A DNA stretch of 35,824 bases from a bacterium. GTDB taxonomy: Bacteria > Zhuqueibacterota > QNDG01 > JAFGCO01. Location: positions 1 through 35,824 of the forward strand of contig JAFGGN010000123.1 in NCBI GenBank assembly GCA_016930535.1, read 5' to 3'. A model generated the notes under the pieces. That model was not told where the DNA came from and did not search any database. It worked only from the letters and a program-made list of their open reading frames with translations. Below, piece after piece: positions 8,189-16,973 of the stretch. Position numbers and translations under genes: made by a program. How positions within the stretch are numbered: the stretch's first letter is position 1; each line of letters begins with the position of its first letter.

Positions 8189-8218
8189 TCCGTTTTGAAA
8201 CGGACCTGAATTTTCAGG
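8189..8218 (+). other. Two adjacent small hairpins after pfkA
   Basis: TCCGTTT (8189-8195) pairs with AAACGGA (8198-8204), and the next bases CCTGAA (8205-8210) pair with TTCAGG (8213-8218). They lie 33 bases after the pfkA stop. There is no T-run, so they may be a processing or weak termination site rather than a standard terminator. Confidence 0.4.
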
Positions 8219-8254
8219 CCGGCTGCTCCGGAATTGTCTGTCCCCTGTAATTTA

Positions 8255-8283
8255 TTGACAGTACTTGCTTGGTTTCGTATATT
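8255..8283 (+). promoter_or_regulatory. Sigma-70 type promoter
   Basis: TTGACA at 8255-8260, 17-base spacer, TATATT at 8278-8283. It precedes the secreted peptidase pair, with a leader of about 85 bases before the ATG at 8378. Confidence 0.7.
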
Positions 8284-8377
8284 TCCTGAAACGGATGGGC
8301 AAATTTTCGAATCCGGACATCGTCGCAAAGCAGACAGGATTGATACCGATACCATACTTGATATACCGGAGGTCAAA

Positions 8378-9556
8378 ATGAAACTGAGGACCATGCTCCT
8401 TTTTTTATTCGCTTTTACGGCCGTCTGTGCACAGACCGTCCCTTCAGATTCCGCAATCTACGTCTCCAAATTCATCTGGAACAAAGTGGATACGATTCTT
8501 CAGATGGATTTTACAGGACTCGGGAAACCGGAATCGCCCGAATCCTGCAATCCCGTTTTTCATTTTCCGCCTGTGCGGCAGGATACAACCGGCACATGCT
8601 GGGCGTTTTCCGGGACATCGTTCGTGGAATCCGAGCTGATGCGCCTGTCAGGTAAAAAAGTCAAACTGTCCGAAATGTACACGGTGTACTGGGAATATGT
8701 GGAAAAAGCCAGACGCTTCGTTCTGCAAAAGGGAAACAGCAATTTCGGAGAAGGCTCGGAAGAAGATGCAGTATTGCTTCGTATGAAAACCTACGGCGCG
8801 GTCCGGGCGGAGGATTACACGGGATTTGCCGGGGATCAGAATAAGCACAATCACAGGGCGCTTTTCCGCGAAATGATGGCCTATCTTGATTTTATAAAGA
8901 AAAATGAATTATGGGACGAGGATTTTACGGTTCAGCAGATCCGAAGGATTCTCGATAAGCATCTCGGCGCTCCTCCGGAGAAAATCCAGGTGAACGGCAA
9001 GTGGATGACACCGAAAGCGTATATGGATAAGGAACTGAAACTGCCTTTGGACGAGTATGCCTCATTTATGTCGTTTATCTCGCAACCGTTCTATACACAG
9101 GGGGAGTATAAAGTCGAGGACAACTGGTGGCATGAAGATTCCTATTACAATGTGCCGCTCAGCGAGTGGTATGCAGCGATCGCACAGGCCATTGAACAGG
9201 GATTTTCCGTGGCCATTGGAGGAGATGTGAGCGAACCGGGGAAGGGCCGGTGGGACGATGTGTGTGTGATCCCGACGTTCGATATTCCACAGGAATTCAT
9301 CGGTCAGAGCGCCCGTGAGTACCGGTTTTACAATCAGTCATCCACGGACGATCACGGCATTCATCTTGTGGGTATGCAGAAAACCGGCGGCCATGACTGG
9401 TTTCTGATCAAGGATTCCGGATCGAGTGCCTATGAAGGCAGTTTTCCGGGATATTATTTCTATCGCGACGATTTTATCAAATTGAAAATGCTGACCTTCA
9501 TGGTGCATCGGGATGCCGTGAAAGCATTGCTGGCCAAATGTCAAAAAAAGGACTGA
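8378..9556 (+). CDS. Secreted C1 (papain-like, bleomycin-hydrolase type) cysteine peptidase
   Basis: A 392-residue protein with a signal peptide (MKLR, hydrophobic core, VCAQ; cleavage near residue 18). The active site is visible: Gln68 for the oxyanion hole and Cys74 in QDTTGTCWAFSG, six residues apart as in papain; His326 in TDDHGIHLVG; and Asp346 in FLIKDSG, where the family normally has Asn (NSWG). The long insert between Cys and His and the final FIKLKM...VHRDAV are like the aminopeptidase C/bleomycin hydrolase (C1B) branch, but this one is exported. The ATG at 8378 has CGGAGG eleven bases upstream and opens the signal peptide; the frame extending back to 8234 overlaps the promoter. It is followed four bases later by a second secreted peptidase, so the two form an operon for extracytoplasmic peptide breakdown. 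Confidence 0.88.
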   Translation: MKLRTMLLFLFAFTAVCAQTVPSDSAIYVSKFIWNKVDTILQMDFTGLGKPESPESCNPVFHFPPVRQDTTGTCWAFSGTSFVESELMRLSGKKVKLSEMYTVYWEYVEKARRFVLQKGNSNFGEGSEEDAVLLRMKTYGAVRAEDYTGFAGDQNKHNHRALFREMMAYLDFIKKNELWDEDFTVQQIRRILDKHLGAPPEKIQVNGKWMTPKAYMDKELKLPLDEYASFMSFISQPFYTQGEYKVEDNWWHEDSYYNVPLSEWYAAIAQAIEQGFSVAIGGDVSEPGKGRWDDVCVIPTFDIPQEFIGQSAREYRFYNQSSTDDHGIHLVGMQKTGGHDWFLIKDSGSSAYEGSFPGYYFYRDDFIKLKMLTFMVHRDAVKALLAKCQKKD

Positions 9557-9560
9557 CATC

Positions 9561-11045
9561 ATGAAGCAGCGATTTTTTTTGATCATGTTTCTTGTGATAC
9601 TGACAGCGGGCCTGGTATATCCGTGCACCTCCGTTATTATCGGCAAATATGCGAGTACAGACGGATCGGTTCTTTTCGGCCACAATGAAGATGACGGAGG
9701 ACAGCGCGTAGTCAATGTCTGGCGCGTGGAACGGGGATCGTATTCAGCAACAGATTCGGTACGGCTGATTTCGGGCGTAAAAATTCCCCAGGCCAGAGAA
9801 ACATGGGCATATTTCTGGTTTCAGATGAACGGTCTCGAATATTCCGATCTGTATATGAACGAATGGGGGGTAACCGTCGCAAGCGATGCATGCCCGACCC
9901 GGTATGACAAATCGAAAGGATCAGGCGCCATTGGCTACATGCTTCGCCGCATCCTTGTTGAACGCGCGCAAACCGCCAAAGAAGCAGTACGGATTGCCGG
10001 AGCGCTGCTGGATTCCCTGGGATACAGCGGAGCCGGCAGGACCCTTGTTGTCTGCGATCCAAATGAGGCATGGCTGATCGCCATACCGGGAGGCACCCTG
10101 TGGGCTGCCCGGCGCGTTCCCGACGATGGCGCGGTCGTACTGCCGAATCAGTTTATTTTCGAAGAGGTCGACTTCAACGACCGGTTAAACTGGCTGTTTT
10201 CAAAAACGGATATCCGGCAGTATGCCATAAAACAGGGATGGTACGATCCTGCAGGGAGCCGGGCTTTTCATTTTTCAGCGGTTTTCGGGAAATCTCCTGA
10301 TGCGGATTACCGTCAATGGCGGGGGCAGCAGCTGCTCGCGGGAAGGCATGAATCCATGCAGCCGGCCAAGTCCGCCGGTCTGCCTTTTGCCGTCACGCCC
10401 CGGAACAAAGTGTCCCTGTCCGACGTGATGGCCCTGCTCCGGGATCATTATAAGGGCACGGCCTTTGAAACGCGAATCGGCTCCTGCAGTGAAAACGACC
10501 GGCCGGCCGGACGGGACAAACGGATCCGTCCGGTATGCACATCGACCACGCAATACGGTGTGGTTGCCCAGCTGAGGAACTGGCTGCCCTGGCCCGCGAG
10601 CGGCGTACTCTGGGTGAGCTTCGGCCGGCCGGACTGCCATCCGTTTCTTCCGTGGTACAACGGCATCAGCCGGATTCCGGAAGTATACTGCAATATGCCG
10701 GGTGTCGAATCGGCTGACAAGGCACTTGAACAGCATTTCGATCAGGCCGCTGCCGCGTTTTCATACGATCCGAAATCGGCATTCTGGATTCAGAATGAGC
10801 TTGAAAACATCGCGGACATGAATTATGATGAGAGCATCAAGGCAATATTCCCTGTTCGTGATTCCATCGAAAAGCGGCTGATTGAATTTCAGCCCGAGTT
10901 CGAAGGAAGCATGCTGCGTTTATGGAAAAAAGATCCGGCTGAGGCATCTGCCTACTGCAATGAATTTATCGGCTCGACGACAGAGGAAGTCATGCAGAAA
11001 AGCATGAAGCTGATACGGCATTTGAAGACAACCAATTTTGATTAG
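9561..11045 (+). CDS. Secreted C69 family dipeptidase
   Basis: Ntn-hydrolase of peptidase family C69 (PepD-like), expected to hydrolyse dipeptides. The 494-residue precursor has a signal-like leader ending YP, then Cys22, the probable nucleophile exposed after processing, within CTSVIIGKYASTDGSVLFGHNED, a signature-like arrangement of this family. Other family segments are RILVERAQTAKEAVRIAG, the NEAW strand and TSTTQYGVVAQLRNWLP. The length matches the family. It starts four bases after the stop of the C1 peptidase and shares its promoter; GGACTGACATC upstream is a poor ribosome binding site, so coupling is likely. Together with tdh/kbl and putP it points to growth on peptides (inference). 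Confidence 0.92.
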   Translation: MKQRFFLIMFLVILTAGLVYPCTSVIIGKYASTDGSVLFGHNEDDGGQRVVNVWRVERGSYSATDSVRLISGVKIPQARETWAYFWFQMNGLEYSDLYMNEWGVTVASDACPTRYDKSKGSGAIGYMLRRILVERAQTAKEAVRIAGALLDSLGYSGAGRTLVVCDPNEAWLIAIPGGTLWAARRVPDDGAVVLPNQFIFEEVDFNDRLNWLFSKTDIRQYAIKQGWYDPAGSRAFHFSAVFGKSPDADYRQWRGQQLLAGRHESMQPAKSAGLPFAVTPRNKVSLSDVMALLRDHYKGTAFETRIGSCSENDRPAGRDKRIRPVCTSTTQYGVVAQLRNWLPWPASGVLWVSFGRPDCHPFLPWYNGISRIPEVYCNMPGVESADKALEQHFDQAAAAFSYDPKSAFWIQNELENIADMNYDESIKAIFPVRDSIEKRLIEFQPEFEGSMLRLWKKDPAEASAYCNEFIGSTTEEVMQKSMKLIRHLKTTNFD

Positions 11046-11062
11046 AACAGGATAATAAGACC

Positions 11063-11082
11063 AAAGAACAAAGACCAAAGAT
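11063..11082 (+). repeat. 20-base intergenic repeat, copy 2
   Basis: Identical to 6650-6669. It lies 17 bases after the stop of the C69 peptidase gene, preceded by another ACCAAAG word and followed by A-rich sequence to the terminator at 11201. The space 11046-11197 holds no gene that I can support. Confidence 0.85.
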
Positions 11083-11197
11083 AAAAGAGGCATGATAAAA
11101 GATATAAAAACTGGGATGTAGCCGTGGCATATAAGATAAATATAAATCTGGACATAGAACAGACGGTTTTATAAATCCTGCATGGTGTTGCAGTCAT

Positions 11198-11231
11198 AAA
11201 AAAAGCCCCTTCCATTTGGAAGGGGCTTTTT
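11198..11231. terminator. Bidirectional rho-independent terminator
   Basis: AAAAGCCCCTTCCA (11201-11214) is perfectly complementary to TGGAAGGGGCTTTT (11217-11230). An A-run on the left gives a seven-base T-run on the minus strand, and a five-base T-run follows on the plus strand. It can end both the peptidase operon (+) and the cold shock gene (-). Confidence 0.93.
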
Positions 11232-11249
11232 CATTTTCCTGGACGGGTG

Positions 11250-11450
11250 TTACGCTTTTTTTACATTGGCGGCTTGCAGGCCTTTAGGTCCCTCCACCAC
11301 TTCGAAAGTGACTTCCTGGGCTTCCTCCAGGCTCTTGAATCCCTCTTCCTGGATGGCGCTGAAGTGAACGAAAACATCTTCTCCGCTTTCCCGTTCAATA
11401 AAGCCGTAGCCTTTGGTGCGGTTGAACCATTTAACACGTCCGGTTTCCAT
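11250..11450 (-). CDS. csp: Cold shock protein (CspA family)
   Basis: A 66-residue single OB-fold protein that binds single-stranded RNA and DNA and acts as an RNA chaperone. It has both RNP motifs: KGYGFIE (RNP1) and VFVHFSAI (RNP2), after the canonical VKWFN start. Length is typical. The start at 11450 has AAGGAAG upstream on the minus strand. A bidirectional terminator follows directly. The putative promoter (11553-11582) leaves an untranslated leader of about 95 bases with a hairpin near its 5' end, as expected for a cold-regulated csp mRNA, although cold control is not proven here. Confidence 0.96.
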   Translation of the reverse strand: METGRVKWFNRTKGYGFIERESGEDVFVHFSAIQEEGFKSLEEAQEVTFEVVEGPKGLQAANVKKA

Positions 11451-11514
11451 ACTGCTTCCTTTCTGTTGATCCCTCTCTTACTGTACAACCTGCTTCCCGC
11501 CTTAAAGAAATGCC

Positions 11515-11542
11515 ACACGACAAATCGTTACATTTATCGTGT
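11515..11542 (-). promoter_or_regulatory. Hairpin at the 5' end of the csp leader
   Basis: ACACGA-c-AAAT (11515-11525) can pair with ATTT-a-TCGTGT (11532-11542) around CGTTAC. If the promoter call is right, this hairpin starts about four bases into the csp transcript. Stem-loops in this position stabilise or regulate csp mRNAs in other bacteria. Confidence 0.4.
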
Positions 11543-11552
11543 ATTTACTCTG

Positions 11553-11582
11553 TTCATACTGTGCTTGCAGCTGATTTTTCAA
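11553..11582 (-). promoter_or_regulatory. Candidate csp promoter
   Basis: On the minus strand TTGAAA (11582-11577), 18-base spacer, TATGAA (11558-11553). The predicted start near 11546 leaves a leader of roughly 95 bases. Confidence 0.4.
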
Positions 11583-11695
11583 AGGCGCAAAAAACGGTGT
11601 ACAACGACAATCCTGCTCGAATTTAAAACCTCGTTTTTTTAAATGCAAGCTATTTTTTATATTTTTTGAGGTTGAAAGAAAAAAAATTATTGGGT

Positions 11696-13363
11696 TTACG
11701 CTCCTTTTTTTTGCCCTTTTTTACGGTTTTGAGACGATTGAAGGGGCTGAATCCAGGTCCTGCCGGATTGAATCATGGTATCCCCCAGAAAGTCCGGATC
11801 AATGATGTCCGGATAATCCGTATTGTAGTGCAGGCCCCGGCTCTCCTTTCTGAACAATGCCGAGCGTATGACAAGAAGTGCCGTGCAGCAGATATTTCTC
11901 AGCTCGAGAAGCGGTCCCGTGACGCGGGTTTTCTTGTAAAAGGCTTCCACTTCTTCCGCGATCAGCTCAATACGCCGCTGCGCCCGGATCATTCGCTGAT
12001 TAGAACGGACAATGCCCACATAATCCCACATCAGACGCTGGACTTCCTTTTGATCATGGGCGATCAGGACCCACTCTTCGTGATCATACGTTCCCCGATC
12101 GTCCCATTGCGGTATTTCGGGAACGGTTATTTTTTCAATTTTCAGGTTGTGAATCGCTTTCTGAACCGCCTCATATGAAAAAACCAGGGCCTCAAGCAAT
12201 GAGTTGGACGCCAGACGATTGGCACCATGCACTCCTGTGCATGCGGATTCTCCTGTGGCGAACAAACGGCGTATCGTGGTCTGGCCGACCAGGTCGGTCC
12301 ATACGCCGCCGCACATATAGTGGGCGGCAGGTACGACGGGGATGGGTTCCCTGGTCATATCGATTTTCAGGGATATGAGACGTTCGTATATATGCGGAAA
12401 CCGGTCCATCAGTTCACCTGCAGGAATGTGGGTCACATCCAGAAATACACAGTCGTCGCCCCTGATTTTGAGTTCCCGGTCTATGGCTCTTGCAACGACA
12501 TCACGGGGAGCGAGATCCGCCTGCGGATGAACCTGTTTCATGAACGGCTGCCCGTCCCGTGTCCGGAGAATGCCCCCGTGCCCGCGAACCGCCTCTGATA
12601 TAAGAAACGAGTCCCCGTCGGGATGCCATAATGTGGTGGGGTGAAACTGCATAAATTCCATATTGGCGATGCAGGCGCCCGCCCTGAAGGCCATGGCCAT
12701 ACCGTCACCGGTCGCGATATCCGGATTGGTGGTATGGCAATACACCTGCCCCGCACCACCGGATGAGAGCAGTGTCATACGGGCAGGGAAAATTTCGACC
12801 CTGTTCGTTTTTCCATCCAGGGCGTATATCCCGTAGCAGTTCAGGGAACGTAATCCGGTTCCGGAACTGCCGGACAGATGATGTTCCGTGATGAATTCGA
12901 TGGCCGTATAGTTTTCGAACACGCGGATATTGTGATGATGTCTGACCTGATCGAGAAGCGCCTGTTCCATTGCGCGACCCGTATGATCCTTGGCATGAAT
13001 GATCCGGTTTCTTGAATGCCCTCCTTCGCGGCCCAGGTCGAAATGTTCTTTATCCTGGAACGTAAAATGTACGCCCCAGCGTATGAGTTCCCTGATTTTT
13101 GACGGGGCTTCACGTACGATCAATTCAACGGCATCCCGGTGGCACAATCCCACGCCCGCCGTGAGTGTATCTGTAATATGCTGCTCGAACGAATCGTCAG
13201 ATCCGAAAACCGCGGCGATACCGCCCTGCGCATGATTGGTATTGGTGTCCGCCCGCTGTTTCTTTGTAACAATGGTTACGGATCCGTGCTCTGCAGCATA
13301 CAGGGCGAAACTGAGGCCCGCGATGCCGCTTCCGATGATGAGAAAATCGGAACAGTCATTCAT
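11696..13363 (-). CDS. nadB: L-aspartate oxidase
   Basis: FAD enzyme that oxidises L-aspartate to iminoaspartate, the first step of de novo NAD synthesis. The 555-residue protein opens with the FAD-binding IIGSGIAGLSFALYAA, has NHAQGGIAAV, GGHSRNRIIHAKDHTG and HYMCGGVWTD, and ends in the helical domain of the succinate dehydrogenase/fumarate reductase flavoprotein family. The substrate call rests on NadB-like length and motifs and on the lack of any fumarate reductase partner genes. The partner nadA and nadC are not in the window. It begins 12 bases after the stop of the NtrC-type regulator and is the last gene of the lpxB run. A short Lys-rich tail ends the protein. Confidence 0.95.
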   Translation of the reverse strand: MNDCSDFLIIGSGIAGLSFALYAAEHGSVTIVTKKQRADTNTNHAQGGIAAVFGSDDSFEQHITDTLTAGVGLCHRDAVELIVREAPSKIRELIRWGVHFTFQDKEHFDLGREGGHSRNRIIHAKDHTGRAMEQALLDQVRHHHNIRVFENYTAIEFITEHHLSGSSGTGLRSLNCYGIYALDGKTNRVEIFPARMTLLSSGGAGQVYCHTTNPDIATGDGMAMAFRAGACIANMEFMQFHPTTLWHPDGDSFLISEAVRGHGGILRTRDGQPFMKQVHPQADLAPRDVVARAIDRELKIRGDDCVFLDVTHIPAGELMDRFPHIYERLISLKIDMTREPIPVVPAAHYMCGGVWTDLVGQTTIRRLFATGESACTGVHGANRLASNSLLEALVFSYEAVQKAIHNLKIEKITVPEIPQWDDRGTYDHEEWVLIAHDQKEVQRLMWDYVGIVRSNQRMIRAQRRIELIAEEVEAFYKKTRVTGPLLELRNICCTALLVIRSALFRKESRGLHYNTDYPDIIDPDFLGDTMIQSGRTWIQPLQSSQNRKKGQKKGA

Positions 13364-13375
13364 CGATCGTACTTC

Positions 13376-14740
13376 CTATCTTGTTACGGGCAGCCGGTAT
13401 TTTTTTGCTTTTCGATAAATAGTGGCCCGTCCGATCCCCAGTTTTTTTGCCGCCTTGCTGATATTGCCCTCATATTCGAGCAGTGTTTTTCGCAATACTT
13501 CGATTTCCAGTTTTTCGATCCATTTGGGCAGGGAATCGTCCGTTGCGGCTTTATCATCATCGCCGATGGTCAGGATATGGGAGGGGAGATCCTCCGGTTT
13601 TAATACCGGGGTATTGGTGATGACGACCGCACGTTCGATGGTGTTTTCAAGTTCCCGGACATTCCCCGGCCAATGATATCCCGAAAGTGTCCGTATGACT
13701 TCCGGTTCGATTTTTTCTATGTTTTTATTTTCACGCTTGCTGTACTTTTTCGTAAAATATTCACACAACAACGGAATATCGTCCTTGCGTTCCCTCAAGG
13801 GGGGCAGGCGTATGGGGAACACGCTGATTCGGTAGTACAGATCCTCCCTGAAGGATCCGGCCTGCACTTCTTCCCATAAATCCTTGTTGGTGGCCGAAAT
13901 CAGGCGGATATTGACCTTAACCAGTGAATTCCCGCCGAGCCGTTCGAATTCGCGTTCCTGAAGTACACGGAGCACCTTGGCCTGAATGGGCTGGCTCATA
14001 TCACCGATTTCATCCAGAAATATGGTTCCCCCGTCCGCCAGTTCAAATTTACCCACACGGCGCGTGGTCGCGCCGGTATAGGCGCCTTTTTCATGACCGA
14101 ACAGCTCGCTTTCAAGAAGGGATTCCGGAAGTGCCGTACAATTGACCGGACGAAACGGTTTGTTTCTGCGCTTGGACTGTGTGTGAATGGCCCTGGCAAT
14201 CAGCTCCTTGCCTGTGCCGCTTTCTCCCTGAATCAGGACTGTGACATCGCTGTCCGTCACCTTTTCCACGGCCCGGAACACATCCTGCATGACCGGGCTC
14301 TGACCGATGATGTTGCTGAAGTGAGGTTTTTTGGTACGAACCGGCGAGCCGTCGTTCCGGGAATTCAGCAGTCCCGTGCGTAAGGCGTTTTCGACCGCGG
14401 TGAGGAGTTTTTCACTTTCGAACGGTTTTGTGATGAAATCCTGGGAGCCGATCTTCATCGAATTCACGGCCCGGTCGATGGTGCCGTGGGCCGTCATGAT
14501 GATTACCGGCAGATCGGCGGAAAACGCCTTGATTTTTTTCAGCGTTTCCAGGCCGTCCATGCCCTTCATCTGTATATCCAGCAGCACCAGATCGACTGGC
14601 TGTTCATGCAGCTTTCTGAGACAGGCTTCTCCGCTGCTGGCCGAATGAACTTCATATTTTCTGGTTTTGTGCAAAATATCATGAATCAGCTGGCGTATAT
14701 GCTTATGGTCATCAACCACCATGATATTGATTTTTTGCAT
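13376..14740 (-). CDS. Sigma-54-dependent response regulator (NtrC family)
   Basis: A 454-residue cytoplasmic transcription activator with three domains. The receiver domain (1-120) has Asp10, Asp11, the phosphoacceptor Asp55 and the KPFE lysine. The central AAA+ domain (about 145-380) has Walker A GESGTGKE, the sigma-54 contact loop written GAYTGA, and Walker B GGTIFLDEIGD. A Fis-type helix-turn-helix occupies the last 45 residues. It should activate sigma-54 promoters after phosphorylation by a histidine kinase, but no kinase gene is in the window. AAAGGA precedes the start. It sits between lpxK (26 bases upstream) and nadB (12 bases downstream), an odd position that suggests co-transcription with envelope genes. 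Targets are unknown; I found no clear GG-N10-GC promoter here. Confidence 0.94.
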   Translation of the reverse strand: MQKINIMVVDDHKHIRQLIHDILHKTRKYEVHSASSGEACLRKLHEQPVDLVLLDIQMKGMDGLETLKKIKAFSADLPVIIMTAHGTIDRAVNSMKIGSQDFITKPFESEKLLTAVENALRTGLLNSRNDGSPVRTKKPHFSNIIGQSPVMQDVFRAVEKVTDSDVTVLIQGESGTGKELIARAIHTQSKRRNKPFRPVNCTALPESLLESELFGHEKGAYTGATTRRVGKFELADGGTIFLDEIGDMSQPIQAKVLRVLQEREFERLGGNSLVKVNIRLISATNKDLWEEVQAGSFREDLYYRISVFPIRLPPLRERKDDIPLLCEYFTKKYSKRENKNIEKIEPEVIRTLSGYHWPGNVRELENTIERAVVITNTPVLKPEDLPSHILTIGDDDKAATDDSLPKWIEKLEIEVLRKTLLEYEGNISKAAKKLGIGRATIYRKAKKYRLPVTR

Positions 14741-14766
14741 GATTCAATCCTTTCCCCAAAGGCAAT

Positions 14767-15801
14767 TCAAGTCATCATGATCCGGTCAAGCAGTAAGGCT
14801 TCGAGTGTACAGGCAATTCTCAGACAATAAACGGGTATCGGGAACCTGTTTAGACCTTCCAGCCGCACACCATCTTTTTCCGTCGTCAGGATGAGGGACG
14901 CTTGATGTTTCGCTGCAACCCGGGCGATCTTTTTCAGGTCGTTCGGCGTGTACCAGTGGTGATCCGGAAAGCGCATCATCTCCAGAGGTTCGACCGCACA
15001 TGACCGCAGTGTGTCGAGAAACGAATCCGGATTGGCGATACCGGACAGGGCGATCGCCTGCTCGTTTTCGAATGCGGTCAGAGGCATTGGCGCTCCGGAT
15101 TTTAAATGAATCCATTCCACGGGTTTGTGCTCCGAGAAGGTGACGGGCGCATTGGTCCATCGGCCCACGTCCTGTTTTCGCCTCTCCTTTTGATCGGGTT
15201 CATGGGCACGCGTCAGCACCACGATGTCCGCCCGCTTCAAATGATGCTTCGCTTCACGAAGCGGGCCAGCGGGCAGCAGTGCACCGTTGCCCCAGGGAGC
15301 AGAGGTGTCCATGGTAACCACGTCCATGTCGCGCCGGATGCACCGGTGCTGAAAAGCGTCATCCAGAATCAGGATATCCGGCCCGAAATGTGCGATTGCA
15401 TTCCGGCAAGCCTCCAGACGGTCCGCCCCGACAATGACCGGTATTCCGGGTAGCGTTGTGGCCAGCATATAGGGTTCGTCCCCCGCGCAGGCGGCCGTTG
15501 TCAGTACCGATTCCGTATCGGAGACCATCAAAAATCCATGTGATTTGCGTCCGTAACCACGGCTCTGTATGACCACCCGTTTTCCGCGGGCCTGAAGCGA
15601 CCGGGCGATGGCTGCGACCACAGGGGTTTTCCCCGTTCCGCCGACTGTGATGTTGCCCACGCTGATCACTCTGGCGTTCAGGCGGAACGATTTGATTATA
15701 TGGGCGTCATAAAGCCGGTTTCGCAATCCGGTGACCGCCCCGTAGCTGCATGCCAGAGGACCGAGTACGATCCGGACCCATGGATTTTGCCACGCTTTCA
15801 T
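14767..15801 (-). CDS. lpxK: Tetraacyldisaccharide 4'-kinase
   Basis: Inner-membrane-associated kinase that phosphorylates the 4' position of the lipid A disaccharide to make lipid IVA. The 344-residue protein has an N-terminal hydrophobic helix, the P-loop VGNITVGGTGKTP (about residues 48-60), DDAFQHR, and a C-terminal TTEKDGVRL strand, all typical of LpxK. Its ATG overlaps the lpxB stop by four bases, so translation is probably coupled and the substrate passes directly from LpxB. Length is normal. Confidence 0.96.
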   Translation of the reverse strand: MKAWQNPWVRIVLGPLACSYGAVTGLRNRLYDAHIIKSFRLNARVISVGNITVGGTGKTPVVAAIARSLQARGKRVVIQSRGYGRKSHGFLMVSDTESVLTTAACAGDEPYMLATTLPGIPVIVGADRLEACRNAIAHFGPDILILDDAFQHRCIRRDMDVVTMDTSAPWGNGALLPAGPLREAKHHLKRADIVVLTRAHEPDQKERRKQDVGRWTNAPVTFSEHKPVEWIHLKSGAPMPLTAFENEQAIALSGIANPDSFLDTLRSCAVEPLEMMRFPDHHWYTPNDLKKIARVAAKHQASLILTTEKDGVRLEGLNRFPIPVYCLRIACTLEALLLDRIMMT

Positions 15802-16952
15802 GGACTCCCGTCGATGAATTCCACAACCAGGTCTGCCGCCCGGTCGGATGCGCCCTGCTCGCCAAGAAGTTCCGAAATCTGATTTAAATCCTGTTTTATC
15901 CGTGCGAGCACATTCCGGTCCGTCAGTATGGACAGAATTGCCCGGCCCATCTCGCCGGCATTGGCACGATGCTGTATGAGTTCCGGTACGATTGACCGGC
16001 CCGAGACAATATTCACCAATCCGATATGTTTAATACGTATCAGCAGCCGGCCGAGCAAATAGGATATCCAGGATACCTTGTAACAGATGACCATGGGCGT
16101 TCCGAGAAGCGCCGTCTCAAGCGTGGCGGTTCCCGAGGCGACCATGACGGCCCCTGCATGGGCCATCAGGCCATACGTGTCGTTTTCGATGAAACGGATG
16201 GCGGAGCTGCCTCTGATATAAGGCGTGTAGTCCTCCGATGTCAGGTGCGGCGCCATGCCGAGTGCGAACTGACATTCCGGGATGTGTTTCCTGATCACAT
16301 CACAGGCACGGCTCATTTCGGGCAGCAATGTCCGGATTTCCTGCTTCCGGGAACCCGGCAGAAGCCCCACCAGGACCGCATCCGGATCCATATGGCCATT
16401 GCGGAAAAATTCATTGTGCGACGACCGTATTTTCAGATGATCCTTTAAAGGATGACCCACGAAATGAACATCCATACCGTGGGCCCTGTATATGTCTGTC
16501 TCGAACGGAAGAATCACCAGCATGCGGTCGATAAACCGGCGCATTTTTTTAACCCGGTCACCACCCCATGCCCATACCTGCGGGCTGATATAATACAGTG
16601 TCCTGAATCCGAGTTTCTTGACCTGCTTTGCCAGGCGAAGGTTGAACCCGGGATAATCGATAAAAATAACGGCAGCCGGACGATGTGTTTCGATTGCACA
16701 AAGGGTGTCCTTGAAAACCCTGCGGATGAATCCGAGGTGACGTATCACTTCAAAGAAGCCGAGAAATGCCATTTCCTTGGAGTGCCGGACCGGCTCCAGA
16801 CCCTCCGCGATCATGCGGTCTCCACCGATGCCCAAAAACCTCAAGTGGGGCCTTCTGTTTTTCATGGCCTGCATCAGCAGAGCACCGTGCATGTCTCCGG
16901 ATGCTTCTCCTGCAATCACGAAGACACAGGTTTTTTGATGGTCGGTTTTCAA
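15798..16952 (-). CDS. lpxB: Lipid-A-disaccharide synthase
   Basis: GT19 glycosyltransferase that joins UDP-2,3-diacylglucosamine and lipid X to form the lipid A disaccharide at the inner membrane. The 384-residue protein has IAGEASGDMHGALLM at the N-terminus, YYISPQVWAWG, the LLPGSRKQEI nucleotide-site loop, and a C-terminal helix ending in family-like ELLGEQGASDRAADLV. It lies 21 bases after the Gfo/Idh oxidoreductase and overlaps lpxK, giving a compact lipid A operon. The earlier pathway genes (lpxA, C, D) are not in the window and may lie elsewhere. Confidence 0.96.
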   Translation of the reverse strand: MKTDHQKTCVFVIAGEASGDMHGALLMQAMKNRRPHLRFLGIGGDRMIAEGLEPVRHSKEMAFLGFFEVIRHLGFIRRVFKDTLCAIETHRPAAVIFIDYPGFNLRLAKQVKKLGFRTLYYISPQVWAWGGDRVKKMRRFIDRMLVILPFETDIYRAHGMDVHFVGHPLKDHLKIRSSHNEFFRNGHMDPDAVLVGLLPGSRKQEIRTLLPEMSRACDVIRKHIPECQFALGMAPHLTSEDYTPYIRGSSAIRFIENDTYGLMAHAGAVMVASGTATLETALLGTPMVICYKVSWISYLLGRLLIRIKHIGLVNIVSGRSIVPELIQHRANAGEMGRAILSILTDRNVLARIKQDLNQISELLGEQGASDRAADLVVEFIDGSP

Positions 16953-16973
16953 GACGGGAATCCCTGAAGGCGG

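Noticed and set aside
14000..14200. GAYTGA instead of GAFTGA in the sigma-54 activator as a sign of lost sigma-54 contact.
   Set aside because: Tyr at this position occurs in active members of the family, so it is not unusual.
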